From Clostridiales bacterium (lineage in GTDB: Bacteria > Bacillota > Clostridia > Lachnospirales > Lachnospiraceae), in the NCBI GenBank assembly GCA_029098165.1, contig JAQXNU010000207.1, forward strand, positions 1-34,753: a stretch of DNA of 34,753 nucleotides, read 5' to 3'. Below the pieces are notes generated by a model that was not told where the DNA came from, did not search any database, and worked only from the letters and a program-made list of their open reading frames with translations. Both the position numbers and the translations under genes were made by a program. Positions 25,421-32,871 of this stretch are shown here, piece by piece (the stretch's first letter is position 1; each line of letters opens with the position of its first letter).

Positions 25421-25712
25421 CTATAACGGCTCTATGTCAAAGAGTCAAATAGGAGAATCAAAAAACTTAATATAGCATCAAAAAAAGAAATAGCATAAAA
25501 TAGAAAAATTGAAAAAAATAAAGCATATATTGTAAAATAATACATATACCATAAACGATACTGCATCGACCTTTTGGAAAAGACTTTACATGGAAACTCA
25601 AGTTTGGATGTTCAAAAAATCTGATCATTACAATCGATACAAATAGTTTGGTGGTATGTTTTTAACAAAAGACAAATGTCAAATATACGAAGGATAAAAG
25701 CGAGGTACAATT

Positions 25713-26537
25713 ATGAGCGATTTATTGAACCACCTTATTGCAACAGCACCATTGATGAAAAAATATTTTCAACAGGATGTAGCGATATCCATATCTGATA
25801 CTGAAAAATATGTAGCTTTATTTGAAACTGATACCATGAAGTTTCCATTTTCCGTAGGTGCTGACATACGAGCATCAGGATATGGAGAGGTTTTAGAACG
25901 GCTTGCACGAACAGGAGAATCAATAACCAATATTGTACCAAAGGAGATTACAGGTACGGTTCCAATTAAATCCATTGTCTCGCCAATTATGGAGAAAGGA
26001 CAATTAGTTGGATACTATTCTGTTTCAATTAATATCGATAAAGAACAACATATTGAGAATTTATCGGTGGAATTGATGGAGGCGATTGAAAAAGCAAATA
26101 CTGCAATTCATGTGATGTCAAATCTTTCAACCGATATGGATACAATGATGAAAACAATTGAAAATGAGTGTATATCTGTCGAGGATAGCATAAGTCAAGG
26201 AACTAAAGCAATTGATTTAATTCAAGGTATTTCTTCACAATCCAATTTATTAGGCCTAAATGCAGCAATTGAAGCAGCCCGTGTTGGAGAAGCTGGAAAA
26301 AGTTTTGCTATTGTTGCTACCGAAATGAGAAATTTGGCAGATGAGTGCAAGAAAATATCGAAAGAAGTATCGGAAGCATTAAAGACGATTCAAACAACGA
26401 TGAATACAATCGTAACACGTATTAAGAATGCAAGTGCAATCTCACAGGATCAATTCCTTGAAACCGAGAAAATGATGACTTCGATGGATGATATTGAAGC
26501 CAAATCAAGTTGTTTAGTTAATTATGCAAAAAGTTAA
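25713..26537 (+). CDS. Soluble methyl-accepting chemotaxis-like protein (YfmS-like)
   Basis: 274 residues with no membrane helix. Residues 1-112 look like a PAS/Cache-type sensor domain (FETDTMKFPFSVGADIRASG, SPIMEKGQLVGYYSVSI). Residues 113-270 are a shortened coiled-coil signalling domain whose hairpin tip SSQSNLLGLNAAIEAARVGEAG (174-195) is the CheA/CheW-contact signature of bacterial chemoreceptors. The helical arms are much shorter than in classical receptors, like Bacillus YfmS. It probably senses a cytoplasmic signal and joins chemoreceptor arrays. A terminator follows. Confidence 0.85.
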   Translation: MSDLLNHLIATAPLMKKYFQQDVAISISDTEKYVALFETDTMKFPFSVGADIRASGYGEVLERLARTGESITNIVPKEITGTVPIKSIVSPIMEKGQLVGYYSVSINIDKEQHIENLSVELMEAIEKANTAIHVMSNLSTDMDTMMKTIENECISVEDSISQGTKAIDLIQGISSQSNLLGLNAAIEAARVGEAGKSFAIVATEMRNLADECKKISKEVSEALKTIQTTMNTIVTRIKNASAISQDQFLETEKMMTSMDDIEAKSSCLVNYAKS

Positions 26538-26565
26538 GTGAATAAAAGGTTCTATGTCAAATCTT

Positions 26566-26596
26566 GGGGTGTGATCCATTGAATCACACCCCTTTA
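26566..26596 (+). terminator. Terminator after the soluble chemoreceptor gene
   Basis: A perfect 10-bp stem GGGGTGTGAT / ATCACACCCC with a 7-base loop, followed by TTTATT. Confidence 0.85.
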
Positions 26597-26618
26597 TTGT
26601 GATGGCAATAAAAATAAA

Positions 26619-26674
26619 CCACCACTATGCCAGTGGTCTTGACTCGTTTATGCGGATTTGAATCTGCTTGAGTC
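26619..26674. repeat. Nested inverted repeats between chemoreceptor terminator and integrase remnant
   Basis: Two adjoining dyads: ACCACT/AGTGGT (26621-26637), then GACTC/GAGTC (26641-26674) enclosing GCGGATT/AATCTGC. They could fold on either strand. No T tract follows, so this is not a terminator. Origin unknown; it may be the end of a mobile segment. Confidence 0.4.
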
Positions 26675-26774
26675 CATTCAGTCCTTGGTGTGAATCTGGG
26701 ATTAGGTTTTTTTCTTATAGAGATATGACACAATAGTAAATGAAAAGTTATCGATGGTGAGGGTTGAGTTTTTT

Positions 26775-26880
26775 TGAGTCCCCACCTGAATCAGTAAAAA
26801 TCCGATGTGCTGGAAACTCTCCTTCCTGCGATTCTTAATTATAGGTGGAATGTTCGAATCTCGTCTCGTGCTTAAATATA
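26775..26880 (+). repeat. Dispersed repeat, copy A (tRNA-like 3' end)
   Basis: The first 41 bases (26775-26815) align without gaps with copies B (28655) and C (31685). The end, TTCGAATCTCGTCTCGTGC (26853-26871), matches copy B with one difference and resembles a tRNA T-loop plus acceptor strand. A hairpin with a T tract follows directly. Confidence 0.65.
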
Positions 26881-26882
26881 AA

Positions 26883-26923
26883 GACTGCAACCTTAGATAA
26901 TATCTTCGATTGCAGCCTTTTTT
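26883..26923 (+). terminator. Terminator-like hairpin after repeat copy A
   Basis: CTGCAA/TTGCAG closes an imperfect stem with the inner arm AGATA/ATATCT, followed by TTTTTT. It would end a plus-strand transcript through repeat A. It lies inside the antisense reading frame of the integrase remnant. Confidence 0.6.
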
Positions 26924-27422
26924 GTATCTTGGTTTATGATTACAGTAGGTTCTAGTAGTAGCAATATCATTATGTCCGAGATACCAGCGAATGTCTTCGA
27001 TTGGGATGTTCTTTCTATCCATTTCAGATGCTTCTGTTCTACGAATATCATGGGCTGATTTCACTTCAATTCCTGCACGTGTGCACTGCGAACGGATGCA
27101 GTTATCGACCTCACGAATCTTGGTCCCACGATTTCTTTTGATATTCACTCTTAATCTCTCATCTGTTTTTATAAATTCAGCGGTAGAACATCCGAAGATC
27201 TTGGCGAGGGAGCTTGCTTCTAATTTCTGCGTACTTGCAGAGAGAGCTTTCCTACTTACCAGCCATTCATCTACATAACTTCTGCATTGTTCCAAGGCTT
27301 TACACCGATATTTTTCTTTACACCAGTGAACAAAATAGCAACCATGCTTCTTTGGTGGAGTCGCATGGTGAAATCTCCTTTTGAGATGATTATTAAGTAC
27401 AAGGATGTTTTTTCCACCCTTC

Positions 27423-27468
27423 AACTCAATTTGTTTTGTTATTTAAATTAACAAAACTCAATTTGTTT
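27423..27468. repeat. Direct repeat AACTCAATTTGTTT with internal dyad
   Basis: The 14-base word occurs at 27423-27436 and 27455-27468, 32 bases apart; a palindrome TTTTGTTA/TAACAAAA lies between. It sits exactly at the 5' end of the integrase remnant, so it could be an operator or a junction left by a mobile element. Confidence 0.5.
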
Positions 27469-27663
27469 GTTTCTCCCTTCGTCTTTGATGCTAAGAATAT
27501 GATTGAATCGCTTGTTCGATATATGAAAAATGGCATAAAAAATTCCAATAACCGTTTACCCATACAATTTGGAGAGCAAATTATGATGTGTAACCGTTAT
27601 TGGAATATGTTGTTAAATGCAAAAAGAAATGTTACAATGGATAAAGTTATTGATATATTTTAA
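27436..27663 (+). pseudogene. Probable gene fragment, 75 codons
   Basis: An open frame with a TTG start inside the repeat region and no credible ribosome-binding site. From about residue 18 it looks protein-like (ESLVRYMKNGIKNSN, then EQIMMCNRYWNMLL). I recognise no family. It probably is the 3' part of a gene whose 5' end was removed when the integrase segment inserted or was deleted. Confidence 0.3.
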
Positions 27664-27785
27664 GATTTATTTTGCTAAGTATTTTTGATACATCGGAAAT
27701 AAACTGCTGATAAATAGAAGTATATGTATTAATCTATATTTGCAAATCACTAAGTACGTAAATCTTATTGTTGAAAGAAGGTAGT

Positions 27786-28589
27786 TGTTTGGAACTTCAA
27801 AAAATTGGTTTAGGTGCGACAGCAGATGTATATCGATATAATGAAAAAAACATTATAAAAATTTTTCATGAAGATATAACCGAATCAGCGATTGATAAGG
27901 AATGTGAAATTAATAAGCGTATTCAAGGATTAGGAATTAATGTTCCTCTGTATGGCGGTAGAGTTATAAAAGATGGTAGACAAGCAATTATTATGGAATA
28001 TATTGAAGGAAAAAGCATGTTTCATAAAATGTTTGAACCAGATGCAGATTTAATTCAATTGGCTAATGATTTTGCACTGTTGCATTATAAGATTCATGAA
28101 TGTAGAAACATATCATTAGAATCCAATAAAACTAGGTTGGAAAAACACATAGCGTATTCAGATGAATTAGAACCGGATACATTGGATAAAGTCCAAAGAC
28201 TTTTAGATACGCTTCCTAATGGAAATTCATTGTGTCATAATGATTTTCATCCAGATAATATTATTGTTTCTGAAAAAGGATTATACATAATTGATTGGAG
28301 TGACGCAAGTTGTGGAGACCCTCTAGCAGACGTGGCGAGGACATCAATGGTGTTTGATTGCGTGGCATTGCCGGATGATGTACCAATGGAAATGCGAAAT
28401 CAAATTAATCAGGCCAGAAAATATTTTGGTACTTTATATGAAGCTGCTTATGCTAAATTATTAGGAGTGGATACACTTCCAATAATGCAGTGGAAGGTTG
28501 TAGAAGCGGCACACAGGATACACTGCGAAGCTGAAGAAAACAAACCAATATTCAAGAAAATAATTTATGATTATTTTAATACTATTTAA
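27786..28589 (+). CDS. APH-family small-molecule phosphotransferase
   Basis: 267 residues from TTG 27786; AAGAAGG at 27772-27778 sits 7 bases upstream and favours it over the in-frame TTG at 27768. It has the protein-kinase-like fold of aminoglycoside phosphotransferases: glycine loop GLGATADVY, IIMEYIEG hinge, Brenner motif HNDFHPDN (catalytic Asp) and metal-binding IDWSDASCGDP. Substrate unknown; homologues include antibiotic kinases, choline kinases and housekeeping sugar or amine kinases, and the sequence alone does not show resistance. Repeat copy B follows it. Confidence 0.85.
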   Translation, partial: CLELQKIGLGATADVYRYNEKNIIKIFHEDITESAIDKECEINKRIQGLGINVPLYGGRVIKDGRQAIIMEYIEGKSMFHKMFEPDADLIQLANDFALLHYKIHECRNISLESNKTRLEKHIAYSDELEPDTLDKVQRLLDTLPNGNSLCHNDFHPDNIIVSEKGLYIIDWSDASCGDPLADVARTSMVFDCVALPDDVPMEMRNQINQARKYFGTLYEAAYAKLLGVDTLPIMQWKVVEAAHRIHCEAEENKPIFKKIIYDYFNTI

Positions 28590-28654
28590 TAATTGAGTAT
28601 TTGACAAAGAACCAGATAGTATGATTTATGATATTAATAATTTATATTAGATTT

Positions 28655-28755
28655 TGAGCACCCTATCGAGTACGTAAAAAATGGATGCGCTGGAAGTCCC
28701 TTTCTATCAGTATTTTTTCGAGGGGTAGAATTCGAATCCCGTCTCGTGCTTAAAG
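28655..28755 (+). repeat. Dispersed repeat, copy B (tRNA-like 3' end)
   Basis: The most complete-looking copy. It begins TGAGCACC and ends TTCGAATCCCGTCTCGTGCT (28731-28750). AGCAC near the start can pair with GTGCT at the end, like a short acceptor stem, but the rest does not fold as a canonical tRNA. A strong terminator follows six bases later. Confidence 0.65.
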
Positions 28756-28760
28756 ATAAA

Positions 28761-28812
28761 AGGAGATGCCGCTTAGCGAATTTTCACATCGCTAAGGCGA
28801 CATCTCCTTTTT
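28761..28812 (+). terminator. Strong terminator after repeat copy B
   Basis: AGGAGATG-CCGC-TTAGCGA pairs with TCGCTAA-GGCG-ACATCTCCT, roughly a 20-bp stem with one or two bulges, followed by TTTTT on plus and preceded by A residues, so it could work on both strands. Confidence 0.85.
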
Positions 28813-28939
28813 GGCAATTTTAAGGGAACAATTTTGCGATAAATAGTTATTTCTAAAACATAACAGATAATGTAAAATAATACCATGGCTATGCGAGATA
28901 TACAAAATCTGATCACCTATAAATCATGGAGGGATTAAT

Positions 28940-29344
28940 ATGAAAAGGACAACATTGATTCTAATCAGTCTTGCATTATTCATGTGTGGCTGCTCTCGTT
29001 CACAACAATCAGATAAAAATGCTTCTGCAACCCCAACAACTGCTCCAAACGTACAACCTTACTGTATTTTTTACAATAACCAATTATATCAATATAATTC
29101 TGAGTTTTCATTTACCGAAGGAGAGTATACTGATATTACTGTTTTAGGTGCTGTTACCAATCAAGTTGAAGCATATGAACTGCCATCGAATAATTTTGAA
29201 ACGAATATGGACTGTTTTGTACCAGCACCATTGTTTGGTTTTAAAGAGGATTTTTCCAAGATCATAATGGAAGTTTACCAGGAATTTTCATTGACGTTAA
29301 GTCATAAATACTATTTATTTACGCTACAGGATAATATAAAATGA
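28940..29344 (+). CDS. Small lipoprotein with a probably frameshifted 3' end
   Basis: 134 residues with a lipoprotein signal (LISLALFMCGC, lipobox cysteine near residue 18), a Ser/Thr/Ala linker and a short soluble domain. A TGGAGGG site precedes the ATG. After the stop at 29342-29344, coding-like sequence continues: another frame reads DLASIVEELFEKI (from 29343) and the original frame then reads NGELNIVQSEATSWSGIP up to a TAG at 29480-29482. The natural protein was probably about 180 residues and has decayed at its end. No family recognised. Confidence 0.65.
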   Translation: MKRTTLILISLALFMCGCSRSQQSDKNASATPTTAPNVQPYCIFYNNQLYQYNSEFSFTEGEYTDITVLGAVTNQVEAYELPSNNFETNMDCFVPAPLFGFKEDFSKIIMEVYQEFSLTLSHKYYLFTLQDNIK

Positions 29345-29551
29345 TTTGGCAAGCATTGTGGAAGAGTTATTTGAAAAAATATGTTGATTACTAATGGAGA
29401 GCTAAATATCGTACAGAGTGAAGCAACAAGTTGGAGTGGAATTCCATCTGAATATGTAATAGAAGATGCTACCACAAAATAGGATGAAAACGAATCGTAA
29501 ATAAGAGAAACTTTTTAACACTAAACATAGAACTACAAAAGGGGGATTCCT

Positions 29552-30025
29552 ATGAACTACATACCTATATCTGATGAAAATCGTACGATGGTGAATGATT
29601 TTATTATGGAACAATGGTATTCTACAAAAATGATTGTACGTGGTAAAGAGTATGATTTATCGATGGCAGATGGGATTCTTGCAATCGAGAATAGTCAAAT
29701 CAAGGGGTTAATCACATATATTTTTTATGGTGATGTATGTGAAATTATGTCACTAGATAGTTTAGAACCATCAAAAGGAATTGGTACTGCATTAATCCAG
29801 CAGGTAATTGAGATTTCAAAGAAATCAGGTTGTAAAAAAATTGTGTTAATCACAACGAATGATAATATCAATGCGATTCGGTTTTATCAGAAGAGAGGAT
29901 TCGATATGATTCGGCTATACCATAACGCACTTGATTTGTCGAGAAAGTTAAAGCCTGAGATTCCCTTGATTGGTGAGAATGATATACCGTTAAGACATGA
30001 GATAGAATTCGAATTACAAATTTGA
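29552..30025 (+). CDS. GNAT-family N-acetyltransferase
   Basis: 157 residues. The acetyl-CoA pyrophosphate loop is visible as SKGIGTALIQQV (about 74-85), followed by the IVLITTNDN strand and AIRFYQKRGF, the classical motif B region of GNAT enzymes. An AGGGGG site precedes the ATG. Substrate unknown. It is followed by the DUF1848 gene after 50 bases, possibly in one transcript. Confidence 0.9.
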   Translation: MNYIPISDENRTMVNDFIMEQWYSTKMIVRGKEYDLSMADGILAIENSQIKGLITYIFYGDVCEIMSLDSLEPSKGIGTALIQQVIEISKKSGCKKIVLITTNDNINAIRFYQKRGFDMIRLYHNALDLSRKLKPEIPLIGENDIPLRHEIEFELQI

Positions 30026-30075
30026 TGGTTTCGAGAAAATATAGATGCATTTAACATAAATTAGGAGATGAGCTC

Positions 30076-31017
30076 ATGATTATAAGTGCAAGTAGGCGTA
30101 CGGATATACCTGCTTTTTATAGTGACTGGTTTTTTAAGAGGCTTGAAGAAGGATTTCTATATGTGCTTAATCCTTATAACCGTAAACAGGTGAGCAAAAT
30201 CTATTTAAATACAGATACCGTTGATTGTTTTGTGTTTTGGACAAAGAATGCAGGACCTATGATGGATAAACTTCATTTACTGGCTGCAAAAGGATTTCAG
30301 TATTATTTTCAATTCACAATTACATCCTATCAAAGGGATATCGAGCCTGGCATTGAGGATAAAAATGAAGTAATTAACACATTTAAAAGGTTATCTGATC
30401 AGTTAGGTAAAAAAAGAGTTATTTGGAGATATGACCCTATTATTTTAAATGAGAAATACACGCTCGAATACCATGAACTCTGGTTTGAGGCAATGTGCAA
30501 AAGATTAAGTGGATATACAGAAAAATGCGTGATAAGTTTTTTAGATTTATATTCAAAAACGATACGTAATACTAAAGACTTACATCTAAAACAATTAACA
30601 ACCGACGAAATGCATCAAATCGCTAATTTATTGTCTACGATTGCAAAAAAATATAACATACAAATCGAATCATGTTGCGAGGACATCGACTTGAGTGAAT
30701 ATGGAATCAACCATGGAAAGTGCATTGATGACCGACTTGTTTCACAGATCATTGGTTCCAAACTAAATGTTGATAAAGATGACACTCAACGAGAGATTTG
30801 CGGCTGTGTGAAAAGCATTGATATAGGTCAATATAGTACTTGTAAACATTTTTGCAGATATTGTTACGCGAATTACAACTATGGACATGTGAATGAAAAT
30901 TGTGCATATCATGATATCGATTCCCCTTTATTAGTGGACAAACTGAAAGGGGATGAGAAAATTACTGTGAGAGAAATGAAATCTATAAAATGCAAAGAGT
31001 GTGGAGGTAATAACTGA
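30076..31017 (+). CDS. DUF1848 family protein with C-terminal CX3CX2C cysteines
   Basis: 313 residues of the DUF1848 family: the N-terminus IISASRRTDIPAFY and FWTKNAGPM, the middle VIWRYDPI, and a cysteine-rich C-terminus. C256-KHF-C260-RY-C263 has the same CX3CX2C spacing as the 4Fe-4S ligand triad of radical SAM enzymes, here near the C-terminus; C242 and C244 lie nearby. Function is not established. The last residues KCKECGG add another pair. It is coupled to the HAD gene by a one-base stop/start overlap (TGATG). Confidence 0.88.
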   Translation: MIISASRRTDIPAFYSDWFFKRLEEGFLYVLNPYNRKQVSKIYLNTDTVDCFVFWTKNAGPMMDKLHLLAAKGFQYYFQFTITSYQRDIEPGIEDKNEVINTFKRLSDQLGKKRVIWRYDPIILNEKYTLEYHELWFEAMCKRLSGYTEKCVISFLDLYSKTIRNTKDLHLKQLTTDEMHQIANLLSTIAKKYNIQIESCCEDIDLSEYGINHGKCIDDRLVSQIIGSKLNVDKDDTQREICGCVKSIDIGQYSTCKHFCRYCYANYNYGHVNENCAYHDIDSPLLVDKLKGDEKITVREMKSIKCKECGGNN

Positions 31018-31625
31018 TGATAAAAGGGATTTTTTTTGATTTTGATGGGGTAATTACAGTAGAAAAGTATGGAACTCCAAATATTGTTTCATATATTTCT
31101 AAAGAAACTAATATACCATTACAGCAGGTTGAGACAGCGTACAGAAAGTATAATAAATCTCTTCTACAGGGGAAGATTACGCATAGAGATATGTGGATGG
31201 AATTCTGTGAAGAATTAGGTAAAGAGATTGATTATAAAGTGCTTATTGATTCATTTATGAATATGACATTAGACCGAGAAATGGTTGCATATATCAAGGA
31301 ACTAAAAGAAAAATATGTTATTGGGATGATTACGGATAATAAGGCTGACAGAATACATACCATTTTAGAAAATTCTGAACTTAAAGATATCTTTGATGTA
31401 GTTATTATCTCTGCAGAGTCTCATGCTCAAAAAACGGAAGAAAAAATATTTGAAGATGCATTAAGTATGGCTAAGCTTGTCTCGACGGAATGTGTATTTA
31501 TTGATAATACGTCCAACAACTTAAATATTCCAAGTTTAATGGGATTTACTACAATACTTTTTGATGATGACAACAGAAATATTGCGGAATTTAAAGATAA
31601 ACTAAATAAGATATTAAGTGCATAA
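31017..31625 (+). CDS. HAD-superfamily hydrolase (phosphatase-like)
   Basis: 202 residues. Motif I DFDGV with nucleophile D8 and acid D10, motif II MITDN, motif III lysine in HAQKTEEKIF, and motif IV FIDNTSNN. A four-helix cap sits between motifs I and II, as in small phosphoglycolate-phosphatase-like enzymes. Its ATG overlaps the stop of the DUF1848 gene, so the two products are made together and may share a pathway. Confidence 0.9.
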   Translation: MIKGIFFDFDGVITVEKYGTPNIVSYISKETNIPLQQVETAYRKYNKSLLQGKITHRDMWMEFCEELGKEIDYKVLIDSFMNMTLDREMVAYIKELKEKYVIGMITDNKADRIHTILENSELKDIFDVVIISAESHAQKTEEKIFEDALSMAKLVSTECVFIDNTSNNLNIPSLMGFTTILFDDDNRNIAEFKDKLNKILSA

Positions 31626-31684
31626 TGAAATTATATTAAATTGCCAAGGTAACCTTTCTCTTATAAAGCGAAGCAGTTATGTTA

Positions 31685-31725
31685 TGAGTACCTTTTTGAG
31701 TACATAACCAATCGATGTGTTGGAA
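31685..31725 (+). repeat. Dispersed repeat, copy C (5' part only)
   Basis: 41 bases aligning without gaps to the 5' parts of copies A and B, starting TGAGTACC and ending GATGTGTTGGAA. The tRNA-like 3' part and the hairpin are absent. Confidence 0.55.
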
Positions 31726-31823
31726 CGTCGCATTCATTCAGCTTTAAAAAAGTATTTACAATCTGTCTTGATCTCATTATGAAAAGGAAAACAAGATTAT
31801 TTCAGAAAATTTGTTAAAAATTC

Positions 31824-31854
31824 TTGACTGTAAACTTGGTTTATACTTTAAAAT
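31824..31854 (+). promoter_or_regulatory. MerR-type promoter with operator dyad in a 19-base spacer
   Basis: A -35 TTGACT (31824-31829) and -10 TAAAAT (31849-31854) are 19 bases apart, the over-long spacing of MerR-controlled promoters. The spacer contains the dyad GTAAAC-TTG-GTTTAt. The MerR-type regulator gene lies downstream, so this is very likely its own operator. Confidence 0.75.
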
Positions 31855-32031
31855 ACAGACATTACAAGAAATGAGGTGTATAATGGAATGCATAGAAATA
31901 TAACTTCAAAAGCTGATGAAAAACCTACACGTTGGATATCTTAGGCCCGGCTATTCTAGATTAGTATCAATGATTTTTTGTTCTGTATAAATTATGATAG
32001 TTTATCGATCGGATCAGTTAGGAGAGTTACT

Positions 32032-32871
32032 ATGACAATAAAAGAAGTGGAAGAACAGACAAGTTTAGGCCGATCCAACATACGATTTTATGAAAAAGAA
32101 AAGTTGATCGTACCAGCTAGAAATGAAAAGAATGGATATCGAGAGTACTCAGAAGAAGACATTGAGAATATTAAGAAAATTGCTTTTTTACGAACGTTGA
32201 ATATCTCAATCGAAGAAATAAGAAAAATCATGAGTCATGAAATTGAATTGCACGATGTAATCTCTAGCCAGTATCATAAGCTCGATACACAAATCGAAGA
32301 GTTGCAATCAGCAAAGACTTTTTGTTATAAAATATTACAAAAAGATAACTTAAATATCAATGATTTGAAAGTGGAACAATACACAGACGATATTGATACG
32401 TATTGGAATCAAAATCATAAAGTCTTTCAGTTGGATTCGGTAAGCTGGATTTATCTGTGGGGTGGTTTTACGATATGGGCATTACTAACTGCATTATGTT
32501 TTATGATTGCAATTTTTAAATATCCTACCCTGCCAGAACAGATACCGGTTCAGTGGAGTGGAGGAAATGTCAGCTCCTCAGTAGGGAAAGGATTTATCTT
32601 CGCATATCCTTTGGCTTGTGTTATGATTCGATTCCTACTACGACCTTTTATTCGAAGATGGCTTCGAATCAATGTATATGAAAGTGAAAGTATTACAAAT
32701 TATTTAGTCAATTTTTTATGTTTTGTAGCTTTCACGGCTGAGCTTTTCACGATACTATTCCTAGCAGGAATCGTAAAGCATATATCCGTTGTTCTATTAA
32801 TCGATGCAGCAGTATTCTTAGGGCTACTGTTGCTTAGTTGGAGCAAATTCGGCGCTAGAGATAAACGTTAA
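32032..32871 (+). CDS. MerR-family regulator with C-terminal membrane domain (DUF1648-like)
   Basis: 279 residues from ATG 32032, which has TTAGGAG 6 bases upstream; the frame is open further back to 31978, but that start has no ribosome-binding site. Residues 1-70 are a MerR winged helix (MTIKEVEEQTSLGRSNIRFY, NGYREYSEEDIENIKKI), followed by a dimerisation coiled coil to about 110. The C-terminal half has four hydrophobic helices around LPEQIPVQWSGGNVSSSVGK, the DUF1648-type motif. A regulator held at the membrane may sense envelope stress or a hydrophobic compound. Inducer unknown. Confidence 0.85.
   Translation: MTIKEVEEQTSLGRSNIRFYEKEKLIVPARNEKNGYREYSEEDIENIKKIAFLRTLNISIEEIRKIMSHEIELHDVISSQYHKLDTQIEELQSAKTFCYKILQKDNLNINDLKVEQYTDDIDTYWNQNHKVFQLDSVSWIYLWGGFTIWALLTALCFMIAIFKYPTLPEQIPVQWSGGNVSSSVGKGFIFAYPLACVMIRFLLRPFIRRWLRINVYESESITNYLVNFLCFVAFTAELFTILFLAGIVKHISVVLLIDAAVFLGLLLLSWSKFGARDKR

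Larger units (their letters stand above)
26702..27424 (-). pseudogene. Tyrosine recombinase (phage-type integrase) remnant, chimeric
   Basis: 240 codons from a TTG start. Residues about 27-105 resemble the N-terminal core-binding region of clostridial site-specific integrases (WCKEKYRCKALEQCRSYVDEWL ... LEASSLAKIFGCST). Residues about 108-165 are a C-terminal catalytic end: HDIRR (125-129), LGH (149-151) and the tyrosine at 160. Between them about 100 residues are missing, including the first catalytic arginine and the beta-hairpin lysine. The C-terminal 75 residues run antisense through repeat copy A and look non-native. Such a protein cannot recombine DNA. Two integrases may have been joined by deletion near 27105. 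Confidence 0.65.
28590..28939. other. Intergenic region holding repeat copy B and a strong hairpin
   Basis: It contains repeat B (28655-28755), a long bidirectional terminator hairpin (28761-28812), then about 120 AT-rich bases before the lipoprotein gene. TGTAAAATAATAC (28871-28883) and AAAATCTGATCA (about 28904-28915) also occur, in the same order, upstream of the chemoreceptor gene (25531 and about 25617). Confidence 0.55.
31626..32031. other. Intergenic region with repeat copy C, MerR-type promoter and a decayed leader gene
   Basis: It contains repeat C (31685-31725), the promoter/operator at 31824-31854, and a stretch at 31883-31960 that reads as a broken gene start: ATG 31888 gives ITSKADEKPTRWIS before a stop, and the adjoining frame continues LGPAIL. 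The regulator gene begins at 32032. Confidence 0.5.

Noticed and set aside
27786-28589. Calling the APH-family gene an antibiotic-resistance gene
   Set aside because: The motifs show only the phosphotransferase fold; nothing in the sequence points to an aminoglycoside or macrolide substrate.
28655-28755. Repeat copy B as a functional tRNA gene
   Set aside because: The T-loop and acceptor-like 3' end are present, but no 7-bp acceptor stem, D arm or anticodon arm can be built.
26775-28755. Integron attC sites
   Set aside because: The elements are not clearly inverted repeats and lack GTTRRRY/RYYYAAC ends, and the nearby recombinase is not recognisably an integron integrase.
26775-31725. CRISPR array
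   Set aside because: The three repeat copies are kilobases apart and diverged, with no regular spacers and no cas genes.
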